Below are positions 24,612-33,456 of a DNA stretch of 64,000 nucleotides, one piece after another. The translations under genes and the position numbers were made by a program. Position 1 is the stretch's first letter, and each line of letters starts with the position of its first letter. A model generated the notes under the pieces. It did not search any database. It saw only the letters and a program-made list of their open reading frames with translations, and was not told the DNA's origin. The DNA is from JALHUB01 sp963719465 (lineage in GTDB: Bacteria > Chloroflexota > Dehalococcoidia > DSTF01 > JALHUB01): NCBI GenBank assembly GCA_963719465.1, contig OY970386.1:62001-126000 (forward strand). Direction: 5' to 3'.

Positions 24612-25667
24612 CTAGTGCTCGTAGAGCTGGACGTTCCGCTGCTGCTCCTCCAGGGTCTCGGCGAATACGTGACTGCCGTCGCCCTTCGCGACGAAGTAGA
24701 GATAGTCCGTCTGCGCCGGGTGCAGCACCGCTTTGATTGAATCGAGCCCCGGGCAGGCGATGGGCCCCGGCGGCAGGCCGTTGTTCACATAGGTGTTATA
24801 GGGCGAGTCGACCTTCAGATCGTCGTCCGTAAGGTTCGTCTTCCAGTAGCCGTAGGCCGCCACGTTCTGCGGGTCGTTGGCGAGCGCGTACTGCACCGTC
24901 GGGTCCGCCTCCAGCGGCATCCCCGCGTTCAGCCGGTTGATGTAGACGCTGGCGATCAGCGGCCGCTCCTCCGGCTTCTCCGCCTCCCGCTCGACGATCG
25001 AAGCCAGCGTCAGCACCTGGTCGAGTGTCAGGCCGACGTTCGCCAGCTCCGGCTGCGCGACGGGCACGACTTGCTTGTTGAAGGCGTCGAGCATCTGCTG
25101 GATGACCTGGTCCGCCGTGACCGAACGCGAGAATCCGTACGTTGCGGGAAAGAGGTAGCCGTCGAGAGTGCCGCTGGTGTCGCCGGCGACGAGCGCTTCG
25201 TCGTGGCGGGCCGCCACCGCCTGCATGAAGTCGTCTTTCGTTACGACGCCCTTCGCATCCAGCAGCGCCGCGATCTCCTCGACGCGCAGCCCTTCGGGAA
25301 TCGTGACCATCAGCGGCGCCGTGACGCCGTTGTGGATGCGGTCGATGACGGCCAGCGTCGTCATGCCCTTGTCGAACTCGTAGTCGCCGGCCTGAAGCTG
25401 GTCCTCCAGCCCCATCAGCGCGACGAGATCGCGAAACAGGACCTCGCTCTGGATGACGCCGGCGCTCTGCAGGTCCTGCCCGATCTTGGCCGCTGTCTCG
25501 CCGCTGGTTATCGAAACGTCGGCATAACCCGACGCGGGCGTTGGTCCCAGCGCCTGGGACGGCTCGCTGGTGAGGATCGTGCCGGGCATGAGCCAGACGG
25601 CCACGGCGGCCACGCCTATCGACGCGACCGCCAGCGCGACAGCCGCCGCGGGCATCAGCTTCGACAT
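24612..25667 (-). CDS. mltG: Endolytic murein transglycosylase MltG
   Basis: The 351-residue protein cuts nascent glycan strands. ATG 25667 (AGGCGAT upstream) leads into one N-terminal membrane helix (AVALAVASIGVAAVAVWLM). A LysM-like region follows, and then the catalytic YceG fold. Recognisable parts are LEGYLFP-like TLDGYLFPATYGF, LTLASIVEREAEKPEERPLIASVYINRL (catalytic Glu in the IVEREA segment), MPLEADPTVQYAL and SPYNTYVNNGLPPGPIACPG. It follows ruvX by 10 bp, the common ruvX-mltG order. Confidence 0.95.
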   Translation of the reverse strand: MSKLMPAAAVALAVASIGVAAVAVWLMPGTILTSEPSQALGPTPASGYADVSITSGETAAKIGQDLQSAGVIQSEVLFRDLVALMGLEDQLQAGDYEFDKGMTTLAVIDRIHNGVTAPLMVTIPEGLRVEEIAALLDAKGVVTKDDFMQAVAARHDEALVAGDTSGTLDGYLFPATYGFSRSVTADQVIQQMLDAFNKQVVPVAQPELANVGLTLDQVLTLASIVEREAEKPEERPLIASVYINRLNAGMPLEADPTVQYALANDPQNVAAYGYWKTNLTDDDLKVDSPYNTYVNNGLPPGPIACPGLDSIKAVLHPAQTDYLYFVAKGDGSHVFAETLEEQQRNVQLYEH

Positions 25668-25677
25668 ATCGCCTATC

Positions 25678-26118
25678 CTATCCGCCGTCCAGCCGGCTAT
25701 CCAGATAGCCCTGGAGGATGATCGCGGCCGCAAGCGCGTCCTTCTCCTCCGCATTCTTCCCTGGGGCGCGCCTGCCGCCCGGCCTGGCGCGGGTCTCGCG
25801 CCGCAGTAGCTGCTCCGCCTGCACCGTCGAAAGGCGCTCGTCCCAGAGCGTCACCGGCACGCTCAGCGCCGGCACGAGCAGTCGTACGAACGCCTGGACG
25901 CTTTCCGCCTGCGCGCCGACCCCGCCGTCCAGTCGCAGCGGCAGCCCGACGACAACGCCTTCGACGGCTTCCGCCGCCGCCAGCTTCGATATCTCCTCAA
26001 CCGCCGCTTCCTGCGTCGTCACCTGGAGCGTCCGCAGGGGCACCGCGACCTGGCCGTTTGGATCGCTTATCGCCACGCCGATGCGCCTCTCCCCGACGTC
26101 CAGTCCGAGAAAACGCAA
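25678..26118 (-). CDS. ruvX: RuvX/YqgF Holliday junction resolvase-like nuclease
   Basis: The 146-residue RNase-H-fold protein acts in rRNA processing and is proposed to resolve Holliday junctions. Motifs are LGLDVGERRIGVAISDP, VVGLPLRLDG, and LWDERLSTVQAEQLLRR, with a final KDALAAAIILQGYL. The acidic residues in LDVG, DERLS and KDA are the likely metal ligands. The TTG start at 26118 directly follows the alaS stop (TAATTG), implying coupling. Confidence 0.93.
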   Translation of the reverse strand: MRFLGLDVGERRIGVAISDPNGQVAVPLRTLQVTTQEAAVEEISKLAAAEAVEGVVVGLPLRLDGGVGAQAESVQAFVRLLVPALSVPVTLWDERLSTVQAEQLLRRETRARPGGRRAPGKNAEEKDALAAAIILQGYLDSRLDGG

Positions 26119-28911
26119 TTACGAGTCCCGCAGTCCTTTCATCTTGTCCGCCGCCAGTTCCTTCGCCAGGCGCAGCGCCTCGTCCAGCCGCGACGCGTCG
26201 CGACCGCCCGCCTGCGCCATCTCCGGCCGTCCGCCGCCGCCGCCGCCGGTGACCTCAGCCGCCTTCTTCACCAGGTCGCCGGCCTTGATGCCGCGCGCCG
26301 CCAGGTCCGGCGTGACCATCGCCAGCAGGCTCGGCCGCCCTTCGACGACCGTTCCCAGCACGATGACCCCGCTCTTCAGCCGCTCGCGAAGCCAGTCGCC
26401 GATCTCGCGCAGCGCCTCCGGGCTGCTCGCCGGCACCCGCGCCGAAAGCAGCGCCCGCCCGTCGACGTGCTCGGCCTCCGCCAGCAGCGATTCGGCGTGG
26501 CCACGCCCGATCTCACGCTCCAGCGCCAGCACGCGCTTCTTCAGCGAATCGACCTCCTGGAAGAGCGCCTCGACGCGGCCGGTCAGCTCGCGGTCGTCGC
26601 CGGTGACACCGAGGCGGTCGCGTAGCTGCCGCATCGTCAACAGCCGCTCGCGGACGTATTCCTCCGCGCCGCGGCCGGTCAGCGCCTCGATGCGCCGCAG
26701 TCCGGCGCCAACGCTCTCTTCGTCGACGATGACGAGCTCGCCGATGTCGCCGGTGGCATGGACGTGGGTGCCGCCGCAGAGCTCGGCGCTGTAGCGCTCA
26801 GTATCTTCGATCACCTCAACGACGCGCACCTCGGCGGCGTACTTCTCGTCGAACAGCGCCGTCGCGCCGCCGGCCGTCGCCTCTTCGTAGCTCTGGCGCT
26901 CGGTCCGCACCGGCAGGTTCTCGCGTATCTTCTCGTTGACCAGCCGCTCAACCGCCGACAGTTCGTCGGGCTTCAGCGCCTCGACGTGCGTGAAGTCGAA
27001 TCGCAGCCGCTCCGGCGCGACGAGCGAGCCCGACTGGCGCGCGTGCGGCCCAAGCACGCGACGCAGCGCCGCGTGCAGAAGGTGCGTCGCCGTGTGGTTG
27101 CGCATGATGTCCCAGCGGCGGCCGGCGTCCACTTGACCCATCACGTCGTCGTTTACGGCGATTCGCCCCTCGACGACGCGGCCGCGGTGGAGGATGAGCC
27201 CGCGTTCGGTCTTCTGCGTGTCTTCGACGCGGAAGCGGCCGCCCGGCCCGACGATCTCGCCTGTGTCGCCGACCTGGCCGCCCTGCTCGGCGTAGAACGG
27301 CGTCTCGAAGAGGACGATCTCCGCCTCGTCGCCGCTTTCGACGCTTTCGACCGCTGCCCCTCCAGCAATGATGCCGGCCACACTGGTCTGCTGCGACAGC
27401 GTGTCGTAGCCGGTGAAGCGAGGCTGGAGATGCGAGAGCGCGGCGTAAGCCTCGGCGGACTCGGCTTCGGAGAGTCGGAAGCGTCCGGCGGCGCGGGCGC
27501 GCTCTCGCTGCTCTTCCATCGCCTTCTCGAAGCCTTCCTCATCGACTTTGAACCCGAACCTGGCTCCGAGTTCGGCCGTCAGGTTCTTGGGGAACCCGTA
27601 CGTGTCATGCAGCAGGAACACGTCGCTTCCAGAGATCACCATGTCATGCTCGAAGGCGCGATCAAATGCATCGCTCATGACTTCTAGCCCACGAACCACT
27701 GTTCTCCTGAAGCGTTCTTCTTCGATCTCAACGACATGCAGCGCTAGGTCCCTTGCAGACCCGACCTGAGGATAGGTCGATCCATACATGTCGATTGCCG
27801 CCTCGGCCACAGGTGGCAAGAACGGCGAACGTTGCCAACGCTCGAACCCCTCTCGAGCAACGTCCATACCCCTGGCTATCTTCTCCCGCGACGGCAGCAG
27901 TTCGTCCCCAAGCCCGATTGGCGCAGACGCGGCAAGTGTAAGCGAGTAGTAGCAAGCCCGCCGAATTATGTACCGCAGGACGTAGCCTCTGCCTTCGTTG
28001 CCGGGCATGACACCGTCTGCGATGAGGAAGGCAGCAGCTCGGCAATGCTCGGCCACAATGCGAAGCGCGCGTCTCATTTCCTTGCCGGCGGTCTCATAAT
28101 CTCGACCTGACAGCTCCTCTATCTTCGCGATGATTGGCCGGAACAAGTCTGTGTCGTAGACGTTGCGCTCGCCCTGCAGAACGCTCGCCCAGCGCTCCAG
28201 GCCGGCGCCCGTGTCGATGTTCTTCTGTGGGAGGTCAGTCCGCGACCCGTCCCTGTGCTGGTAGTAGGAAGTGAAGACGAGGTTCCACAGCTCCGTGAAG
28301 CGGCCGCATTCGCTTATCGCCGGGTGGCACTCGTCCGAGTCGCACAGCTTGCAGCCCGGCGTCTTGCCGAAGTCGTAGTGTATCTCCGAGCACGGTCCGC
28401 AGGGGCCATAGTTGCCCAGAACGTCGCTCGTAAACCAGTAGTTCTCCCCCTCGCCGTTCTTCTCGATACGGTCTTCGGGCACGTCGAGGGCCCGCCAGTA
28501 GCCATATGACTCCTCGTCGTCCTCGTAGATGCTCACCCAGAGGTCCTTTTTCGGCAGGGCGATCTGCTCCTTCGGGTCCGTCAGCAGCTCCCAGGCCCAC
28601 TCGATCGCTTCTTTCTTGAAGTAATCGCCGACGCTGAAGTTGCCCAGCATCTCGAAGAAAGTCAGATGCGTGTCGTCGCCCACCTCGTCGATGTCGCTCT
28701 TCCGGAAGCACTTCTGGATCGACGCCATGCGACGCGCGGGCGGCTCGGCCTTGCCCTCGAAGTACGGCTTGAACTGGACCATGCCGGCGCTCGTGAAGAA
28801 CAAGTTCGGGTCGCCGTGCGGCACGAGCGGCGAGCTTGGGATGATGCGATGGCCGCGCGCCTGGAAGAAGTCGAGAAAGCGCTTTCGAATCTCGTCGCTG
28901 TTCATTGTCAC
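26119..28911 (-). CDS. alaS: Alanyl-tRNA synthetase
   Basis: The 930-residue enzyme charges tRNA-Ala and edits mischarged Ser/Gly. The catalytic core has HRIIPSSPLVP, FTSAGMVQFKPYF and THLTFFEMLGNFSVGDYFK. It contains a Cys-rich insertion (PGCKLCDSDECHPAISECGRF) common in some phyla. The editing domain has HTATHLLHAALR and ELCGGTHVHATGD. A Gly-rich C-terminal DHHA1 domain (EVTGGGGGGRPEMAQAGG) ends it. It may start at GTG 28911 or ATG 28905; an extended -10 (TGATAGACT) lies so close that the message may be nearly leaderless. Codon use in about 27580-28150 looks less GC-rich than in the flanks. Confidence 0.95.
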   Translation of the reverse strand: MTMNSDEIRKRFLDFFQARGHRIIPSSPLVPHGDPNLFFTSAGMVQFKPYFEGKAEPPARRMASIQKCFRKSDIDEVGDDTHLTFFEMLGNFSVGDYFKKEAIEWAWELLTDPKEQIALPKKDLWVSIYEDDEESYGYWRALDVPEDRIEKNGEGENYWFTSDVLGNYGPCGPCSEIHYDFGKTPGCKLCDSDECHPAISECGRFTELWNLVFTSYYQHRDGSRTDLPQKNIDTGAGLERWASVLQGERNVYDTDLFRPIIAKIEELSGRDYETAGKEMRRALRIVAEHCRAAAFLIADGVMPGNEGRGYVLRYIIRRACYYSLTLAASAPIGLGDELLPSREKIARGMDVAREGFERWQRSPFLPPVAEAAIDMYGSTYPQVGSARDLALHVVEIEEERFRRTVVRGLEVMSDAFDRAFEHDMVISGSDVFLLHDTYGFPKNLTAELGARFGFKVDEEGFEKAMEEQRERARAAGRFRLSEAESAEAYAALSHLQPRFTGYDTLSQQTSVAGIIAGGAAVESVESGDEAEIVLFETPFYAEQGGQVGDTGEIVGPGGRFRVEDTQKTERGLILHRGRVVEGRIAVNDDVMGQVDAGRRWDIMRNHTATHLLHAALRRVLGPHARQSGSLVAPERLRFDFTHVEALKPDELSAVERLVNEKIRENLPVRTERQSYEEATAGGATALFDEKYAAEVRVVEVIEDTERYSAELCGGTHVHATGDIGELVIVDEESVGAGLRRIEALTGRGAEEYVRERLLTMRQLRDRLGVTGDDRELTGRVEALFQEVDSLKKRVLALEREIGRGHAESLLAEAEHVDGRALLSARVPASSPEALREIGDWLRERLKSGVIVLGTVVEGRPSLLAMVTPDLAARGIKAGDLVKKAAEVTGGGGGGRPEMAQAGGRDASRLDEALRLAKELAADKMKGLRDS

Positions 28912-29019
28912 GGCCAGTCTATCAGAATCGATCTCGTTGGGCGACTGCTTCGCCCCCCTGTCAATCGAGAGTCACTGCCCTCTCGCTGCCGCTGCCGCGC
29001 CCGGCAACATTCACGTCCA

Positions 29020-29109
29020 TCTTCCCACCCGCCCGCCCGCAAAGGCATTTCCAGACCAAGGGGACACCCCTTGGAACCCCGGCAAAAGGCTGCGCCCTCT
29101 GCACTCCCT
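29020..29109. repeat. Dispersed intergenic repeat, copy 2
   Basis: This copy has the same order as the others: TTCCCACCC box, the palindrome CCAAGGGG-ACA-CCCCTTGG at 29056-29074, then GAACCCCGGCA, then TGCGCCCTCTG-ACTCCC. It lies between the divergent alaS and glmU genes. The remaining 28912-29360 DNA shows no gene beyond the glmU promoter. Confidence 0.75.
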
Positions 29110-29144
29110 TCGAACTGCGCCGCGCGGGCGCGCAGCCGCTCCCC

Positions 29145-29174
29145 TTGACAGCGCCGGACGGCCGCCGATACTAT
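29145..29174 (+). promoter_or_regulatory. Candidate promoter upstream of glmU
   Basis: TTGACA at 29145-29150, an 18-bp spacer and TACTAT at 29169-29174 fit a sigma-70 promoter. It would leave an untranslated leader of about 180 nt before glmU. Confidence 0.55.
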
Positions 29175-29360
29175 TCGTAGGTGAAACGGGGGTTTTGACC
29201 CGCCGGTGAAACAACACGACCCTCCAGAAGATAGCGATTATAGCGATAAACGCCAGGCTGGCGCTTCCCTCGAGCGCAGCTATGCCGGCCCGATGGCGCA
29301 GCGCGCAAACGCCGCCCGAGGCCGCTTTTTTCTTGACCATCGCGTCGGGGCGGGCGAGCC

Positions 29361-30737
29361 ATGACCGATAGCTGGACGGCAATAATCCTCGCCGCCGGCC
29401 TCGGCAAGCGAATGCGCTCCAAGAACCCGAAGGCGCTTCACGAGATCGCCGGGCAGCCCATGCTCCTGCACGTCATCCAGACCGCCCGCGACGCCTTCGA
29501 ATCGACCTGCCGTGACGCGCGCCTGACCGTCGTCGTCGTTGGGCACGGCGCCGAGCAGGTGCAGGCCGTCCTCGACGGCGAGGTGCAATGCGTCCGTCAG
29601 GCCGAGCAGCTCGGCACCGGGCACGCGGTCGCGCAGGCGGAATCGGCCGTCAAGACAGCCGCCTACGTGCTTGTCCTCAACGCCGACGTGCCGCTGGTCA
29701 CCGCCGACACCATCGCCGGCCTGATCTGCGCCCACCGCGAGGCCGAAGCCGACCTCACCTTCCTTACCGCCCGCGTCGACGAGCCGCGCGGGCAGGGGCG
29801 CGTCCGGCGCGACGCCGCCGGACGACCGGTCGCCATCGTCGAAGAGGCCGACGCGGACGCTGCCACAATGGCCGGCAACGAAGTGAACGTCGGCGTTTAC
29901 TGCTTCCGCGGCGGCTGGCTCTGGCCCCGCCTGTCGCGCATCGAGCGCAGCGCCGCCGGCGAGTACTATCTGACCGACCTGATCGGAATGGCCGTGGCTG
30001 AAGGCGCGAAGGTCGTCGCCGTCGCCGCGGCCAATCCCGTCGAGGCGCTGGGCATCAACGACCGCGCCCAGCTCGCGCGGGCCGAGGCCGTCCTTCGCGA
30101 GCGCATCCGGCAACGCCATATGCTCGCCGGCGTCACGATGCTCGACCCGGCGACCACCTACATCGATGTCGACGTGACCATCGGCACCGACACGACGCTG
30201 CATCCCAACACGTCGCTGCTCGGCAAGACCGCAGTCGGCGAGGACTGCGTCATCGGCCCGGACAGCCGCGTCGTCGACTCCACGGTCGGTCGCGGCTGCC
30301 GCATCGTCTCGTCCGTTGTCGAGCAGTCGACGCTGGAGGACGGCGTTAGCGTCGGGCCATTCAGCCACCTGCGCGGCGGCGCCCACATCGGCAGCGGCGT
30401 CCACATCGGCAACTTCGCCGAGGTGAAGGGCTCGCGACTGGGCCGCGGCACGAAGATGGGCCACTTCAGCTACATCGGCGACGCGGAGGTCGGCGAAAAC
30501 GTCAACATCGGCGCCGGAACGATTACTTGCAACTTCGACGGCGTCGACAAGCACCGCACGGTCATCGGCGACGGCGCCTTCATCGGCAGCGACACGATGC
30601 TCGTCGCGCCCGTGACCATCGGCGAAGGGGCCCGCACCGGCGCCGGCTCCGTCGTCAACCACGACGTCCCGCCCGGCGCGCTGGCCGTCGGCGTTCCGGC
30701 GCGCATTCGTCACAAGCGGGAGAAAAGCAATGAGTAA
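29361..30737 (+). CDS. glmU: Bifunctional UDP-GlcNAc pyrophosphorylase/acetyltransferase
   Basis: The 458-residue enzyme makes UDP-GlcNAc for peptidoglycan. The N-terminal nucleotidyltransferase has IILAAGLGKRMRS, EQLGTGHAVAQA and NADVPLVT, with NEVNVGVYCF. From about residue 250 a left-handed beta helix of hexapeptide repeats follows (VTIGTDTTLHPNTSLLG to ITCNFDGVDKHRTVIGDGAFIG). The acetyltransferase-site segment is NFAEVKGSRLGRGTKMGHFSYIGDAEVG. Length is normal. The stop overlaps the start of the small gene at 30730. Confidence 0.95.
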   Translation: MTDSWTAIILAAGLGKRMRSKNPKALHEIAGQPMLLHVIQTARDAFESTCRDARLTVVVVGHGAEQVQAVLDGEVQCVRQAEQLGTGHAVAQAESAVKTAAYVLVLNADVPLVTADTIAGLICAHREAEADLTFLTARVDEPRGQGRVRRDAAGRPVAIVEEADADAATMAGNEVNVGVYCFRGGWLWPRLSRIERSAAGEYYLTDLIGMAVAEGAKVVAVAAANPVEALGINDRAQLARAEAVLRERIRQRHMLAGVTMLDPATTYIDVDVTIGTDTTLHPNTSLLGKTAVGEDCVIGPDSRVVDSTVGRGCRIVSSVVEQSTLEDGVSVGPFSHLRGGAHIGSGVHIGNFAEVKGSRLGRGTKMGHFSYIGDAEVGENVNIGAGTITCNFDGVDKHRTVIGDGAFIGSDTMLVAPVTIGEGARTGAGSVVNHDVPPGALAVGVPARIRHKREKSNE

Positions 30738-30867
30738 GAAGGGGCGGATTTGCGTCCCCCTCTGGCTGGTCACGCTGGCGCTCATGGCGGCGCTTACGGC
30801 GAGCGAAAGGGTGCGTCGGCGCAACGACAAGGCCGGCAAGGCGGAGAAGCGGGACGACGGTGAGTAA
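30730..30867 (+). CDS. 45-residue single-pass membrane protein
   Basis: ATG 30730 lies inside the last codons of glmU, and the frame ends at TAA 30867, eight bases into the next gene. The peptide has a short basic start (MSKKGRICVP), one hydrophobic helix (LWLVTLALMAALTA) and a charged, mostly basic tail (ERVRRRNDKAGKAEKR). Overlap on both sides suggests coupled translation between glmU and the CNNM gene. No family is recognised, and such short overlaps can arise by chance. Confidence 0.5.
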   Translation: MSKKGRICVPLWLVTLALMAALTASERVRRRNDKAGKAEKRDDGE

Positions 30868-32170
30868 CGGCGGCTGGATCGCTCTCGGCTTGCTGCTGGG
30901 CAACGTCGCGCTGCTGGCGCTCGTGACCGCCGCCGAGGCAGGCGCTGTCTGGCTGAGCCGGATGCGCGCCCGCTCGATGCTGGTCGGCGGACAGCCCCGC
31001 GCCGAAGCGCTGCGGGCCTATCTCGGCGAACGCCATCGCCTGCTGAGCGCCCTTGACGTCGCGCGCAATTTCGCCATCATCGCCGGTGTTGCCTTCGCGC
31101 TCTTCCTCGTCGTCGGCGAGACCGGCCACACCTGGCTGGGCCTCGCGCTGGTCGCCGCCGGCAGCCTGCTCGTCCTGGCGCTGCTCCAGGCGGCGTCGCG
31201 ACTCCTCGTCGTCGCCGAGCCCGACCGCTGGGGCCCCCGCCTTTCGCCGGTCGCCGCCGTGATTCGGGCTGTGTTTGCGGCACCGGCCTGGCTCGCCGCG
31301 CTGCCCGACCGCATTCTCCTTCGCGCTCTCAACCGTCCGTCCGAAGCGCTCGAGGATGTCGCCGAGAGCGACGAACTCCTGCGCCTGATGGAGATCGAGC
31401 AGGAGGAAGGCCCGATCGAGCCGGCCGAGCGGGAGATGATCCGCGGCGTCATCAATCTGGAAGAGACCGGCGTGCACGAGATCATGGTGCCGCGCATCAA
31501 CGTCGTCGCCGTCAACGTCGAGGACACGCTGGACGACGTCATCCGCATCATCATGGAGCGTGGCTACAGCCGCGTGCCGCTGTTCGAGGAGACGATAGAC
31601 AACATCGTCGGCGTAATCTACGCCAAGGACATAATCAAGCGCCTGGCGGCCGGCGACCTCGACCGCTCGAAGGTCGACTTGAGAGCGCTCGCCCGCAAGC
31701 CGTTCTTCGTGCCCGAATCGAAGCACGTCGGCGAGCTGCTGGCGGACATGCGCTCGAACCGCGTCCACATGGCCGTCGTCGTCGACGAGTACGGCGGCAC
31801 GGCGGGCATCGTCACGATCGAAGACATGCTGGAGGAGATCGTCGGCGAGATCGAGGACGAATACGACCGCGAGGAGCCGACGGTGGAGAAGATCGACGAC
31901 ACAGAGGTCATCGTCGACGCGCGCGTGAGCATCGACGACCTGAACGAGCTGCTGGGCCTGCACATCGAGGGCGAGGACTTCGACACCGTGGGCGGCTTCG
32001 TCTACCACGAGCTGGGGCGCATCCCGCTTGCCGGCGACGAAGTGCAGTCGGACGGTCTGCGCCTGAAGGTGCTGTCCGTCGTCGGCCGCCGCATCAAGAA
32101 GATCCAGGTGAAGAAGGAGCCGACGTCCGCCGCGCCCTCAAACGGCGCCGACGGCAACGGCCATCGCTAG
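30860..32170 (+). CDS. CNNM/CorC-family membrane protein with CBS pair
   Basis: The 436-residue protein has an N-terminal DUF21/CNNM membrane domain (residues about 1-170, four hydrophobic segments). Two CBS domains follow (MVPRINVVAVNVEDTLDD to YSRVPLFEETIDNIVGVIYAKD, and VPESKHVGELLADM to VVDEYGGTAGIVTIEDMLEE). A CorC/HlyC C-terminal domain (VIVDARVSIDDLNELLGL) completes it. The family is linked to Mg2+/Co2+ efflux. The start is GTG 30860. The C-terminal half has a degraded copy at 37846-38375 and its last 16 codons another copy at 38500-38550. Its TAG shares the palindrome GCTAGC with the stop of the convergent protease gene. Confidence 0.9.
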   Translation: MSNGGWIALGLLLGNVALLALVTAAEAGAVWLSRMRARSMLVGGQPRAEALRAYLGERHRLLSALDVARNFAIIAGVAFALFLVVGETGHTWLGLALVAAGSLLVLALLQAASRLLVVAEPDRWGPRLSPVAAVIRAVFAAPAWLAALPDRILLRALNRPSEALEDVAESDELLRLMEIEQEEGPIEPAEREMIRGVINLEETGVHEIMVPRINVVAVNVEDTLDDVIRIIMERGYSRVPLFEETIDNIVGVIYAKDIIKRLAAGDLDRSKVDLRALARKPFFVPESKHVGELLADMRSNRVHMAVVVDEYGGTAGIVTIEDMLEEIVGEIEDEYDREEPTVEKIDDTEVIVDARVSIDDLNELLGLHIEGEDFDTVGGFVYHELGRIPLAGDEVQSDGLRLKVLSVVGRRIKKIQVKKEPTSAAPSNGADGNGHR

Positions 32171-33456
32171 CGCCTCTGCCGCGCCTGCCGCTTCCCCGAC
32201 CACCATCGGCCACCGCCAATCACCAGAAACGCTCCGCCTACCACGACCGCAAGCATCGCCGCGTTCGGTGACGGTCCGGCGGCGTTGTGGAGCGGCAACG
32301 TCTCCGGCGGCTCCGCCACTCCGCCGACATACGGAACATAGGGCGTCGCAGTCGCCGTCGGCGTAGGCCCGCTCGTCGCCGTAGGACCCGACGTGAAGGT
32401 TGCGGTTGGCCGCGACGTTGGCATCGGCGTGTCGGTTGGCGCGGGCGGATCAATATGCACCGTTTTCGATGCATAGTCCCTGTATATGGAATTGTCGGCG
32501 TCGCTCTCCGAGATGACGTTATAGACCTCGGTCGCGCCCTTGGGCCGGCCGGTAAGGGTTATCTGCGTTTGGTTCTTGTCCACCTTGCCGAGTATCGTGC
32601 CATCTGCCAGTTCTACGGCGAAGTCCTTTTCGTTAGGAATGTCGCGCCCGTCGCCTGGAATGGTCTGGTCCCACGTGAGCACTACGGTTCCTGGCGAGGG
32701 TTGGCTCGCTGACAGGTTCTGGACCGCAGGCGGATGGTATAGCTGGTAGTAGTTCCACGCATCCAGCGTCGAAGGCAGGTACAGGCAGCTCTCGGTTGTG
32801 TCCATGACCGTGGCGATCCCGTACGGGCAACCATTGTATTCGCCGGCGCCGAAGCTGTGGCCGAGCTCGTGGGCTATATCGCGGGTCGTATGAAAGTCGC
32901 CGTCCGACCATGGAGTGTAGTTACCGGCGAGATCCTCGTGCCCGTACGGATTGAGATCGATTGTAACGTAGCCAACTGAGTAGTAAGGCGGCACCCAATT
33001 CCGGCCGCTGGGATCTGAATACGTGCACGCGTGAGGATAGCGGTTGGTGTCTTGGTCCTTCGGGCAGAGATTGGTGAAATAATCCCAGGTGACCTTCGCG
33101 TCAGCCCAGTCACAAGCTGTGCCTCCTGCGCCGCGCCAGGTGAACGCGGCGAACTGGGGATCTACTGTGTAGTTTGAATTCGCCGCACTCAGGTCCGAGT
33201 TCCAGTACCAGATGGCCAACGCCGTGGAATTGGCAAACTCGGGAATGCTGCACACGTACGTCAGCTTTCCGGGCACGTTCAGGCTTCCGATCCTGCTCTG
33301 GCGCAGGCCCAGGCACTGCCCTGAGTGGGATGTCGGGTCACACCAATCCAGCGGGTTGCCATTGTAGGGGCTGGTATTGGTATTGGCCAGCGCAACGACA
33401 GCTCCGAGAGCGGCGAAGAACAGGACGGCGATTGCAGAGGCGATTAATCCTCTCAT
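32167..33456 (-). CDS. Secreted metzincin-like protease with C-terminal membrane anchor
   Basis: The 429-residue protein has a signal peptide (MRGLIASAIAVLFFAALGAVVALA) and a zinc-binding helix in DIAHELGHSFGAGEYNGCPYG. The first two His and the Glu are as in metzincins, but the third position is Glu (GAGE) rather than the usual His or Asp. A fibronectin-III-like module (VQNLSASQPSPGTVVLTWD) is followed by a Thr/Pro linker (PMPTSRPTATFTSGPTAT). The C-terminus is a membrane helix and basic tail (GKRQARQRR). It is coupled to the secreted protein upstream (ATGA at 33453-33456). The substrate is unknown; nearby surface proteins are candidates. Confidence 0.78.
   Translation of the reverse strand: MRGLIASAIAVLFFAALGAVVALANTNTSPYNGNPLDWCDPTSHSGQCLGLRQSRIGSLNVPGKLTYVCSIPEFANSTALAIWYWNSDLSAANSNYTVDPQFAAFTWRGAGGTACDWADAKVTWDYFTNLCPKDQDTNRYPHACTYSDPSGRNWVPPYYSVGYVTIDLNPYGHEDLAGNYTPWSDGDFHTTRDIAHELGHSFGAGEYNGCPYGIATVMDTTESCLYLPSTLDAWNYYQLYHPPAVQNLSASQPSPGTVVLTWDQTIPGDGRDIPNEKDFAVELADGTILGKVDKNQTQITLTGRPKGATEVYNVISESDADNSIYRDYASKTVHIDPPAPTDTPMPTSRPTATFTSGPTATSGPTPTATATPYVPYVGGVAEPPETLPLHNAAGPSPNAAMLAVVVGGAFLVIGGGRWWSGKRQARQRR

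Noticed and set aside
29280..30839. Long minus-strand frame of 519 codons opposite glmU
   Set aside because: It is antisense to a well-supported enzyme gene, dominated by Val/Asp/Ala/Arg repeats and has no ribosome binding site or family motif.
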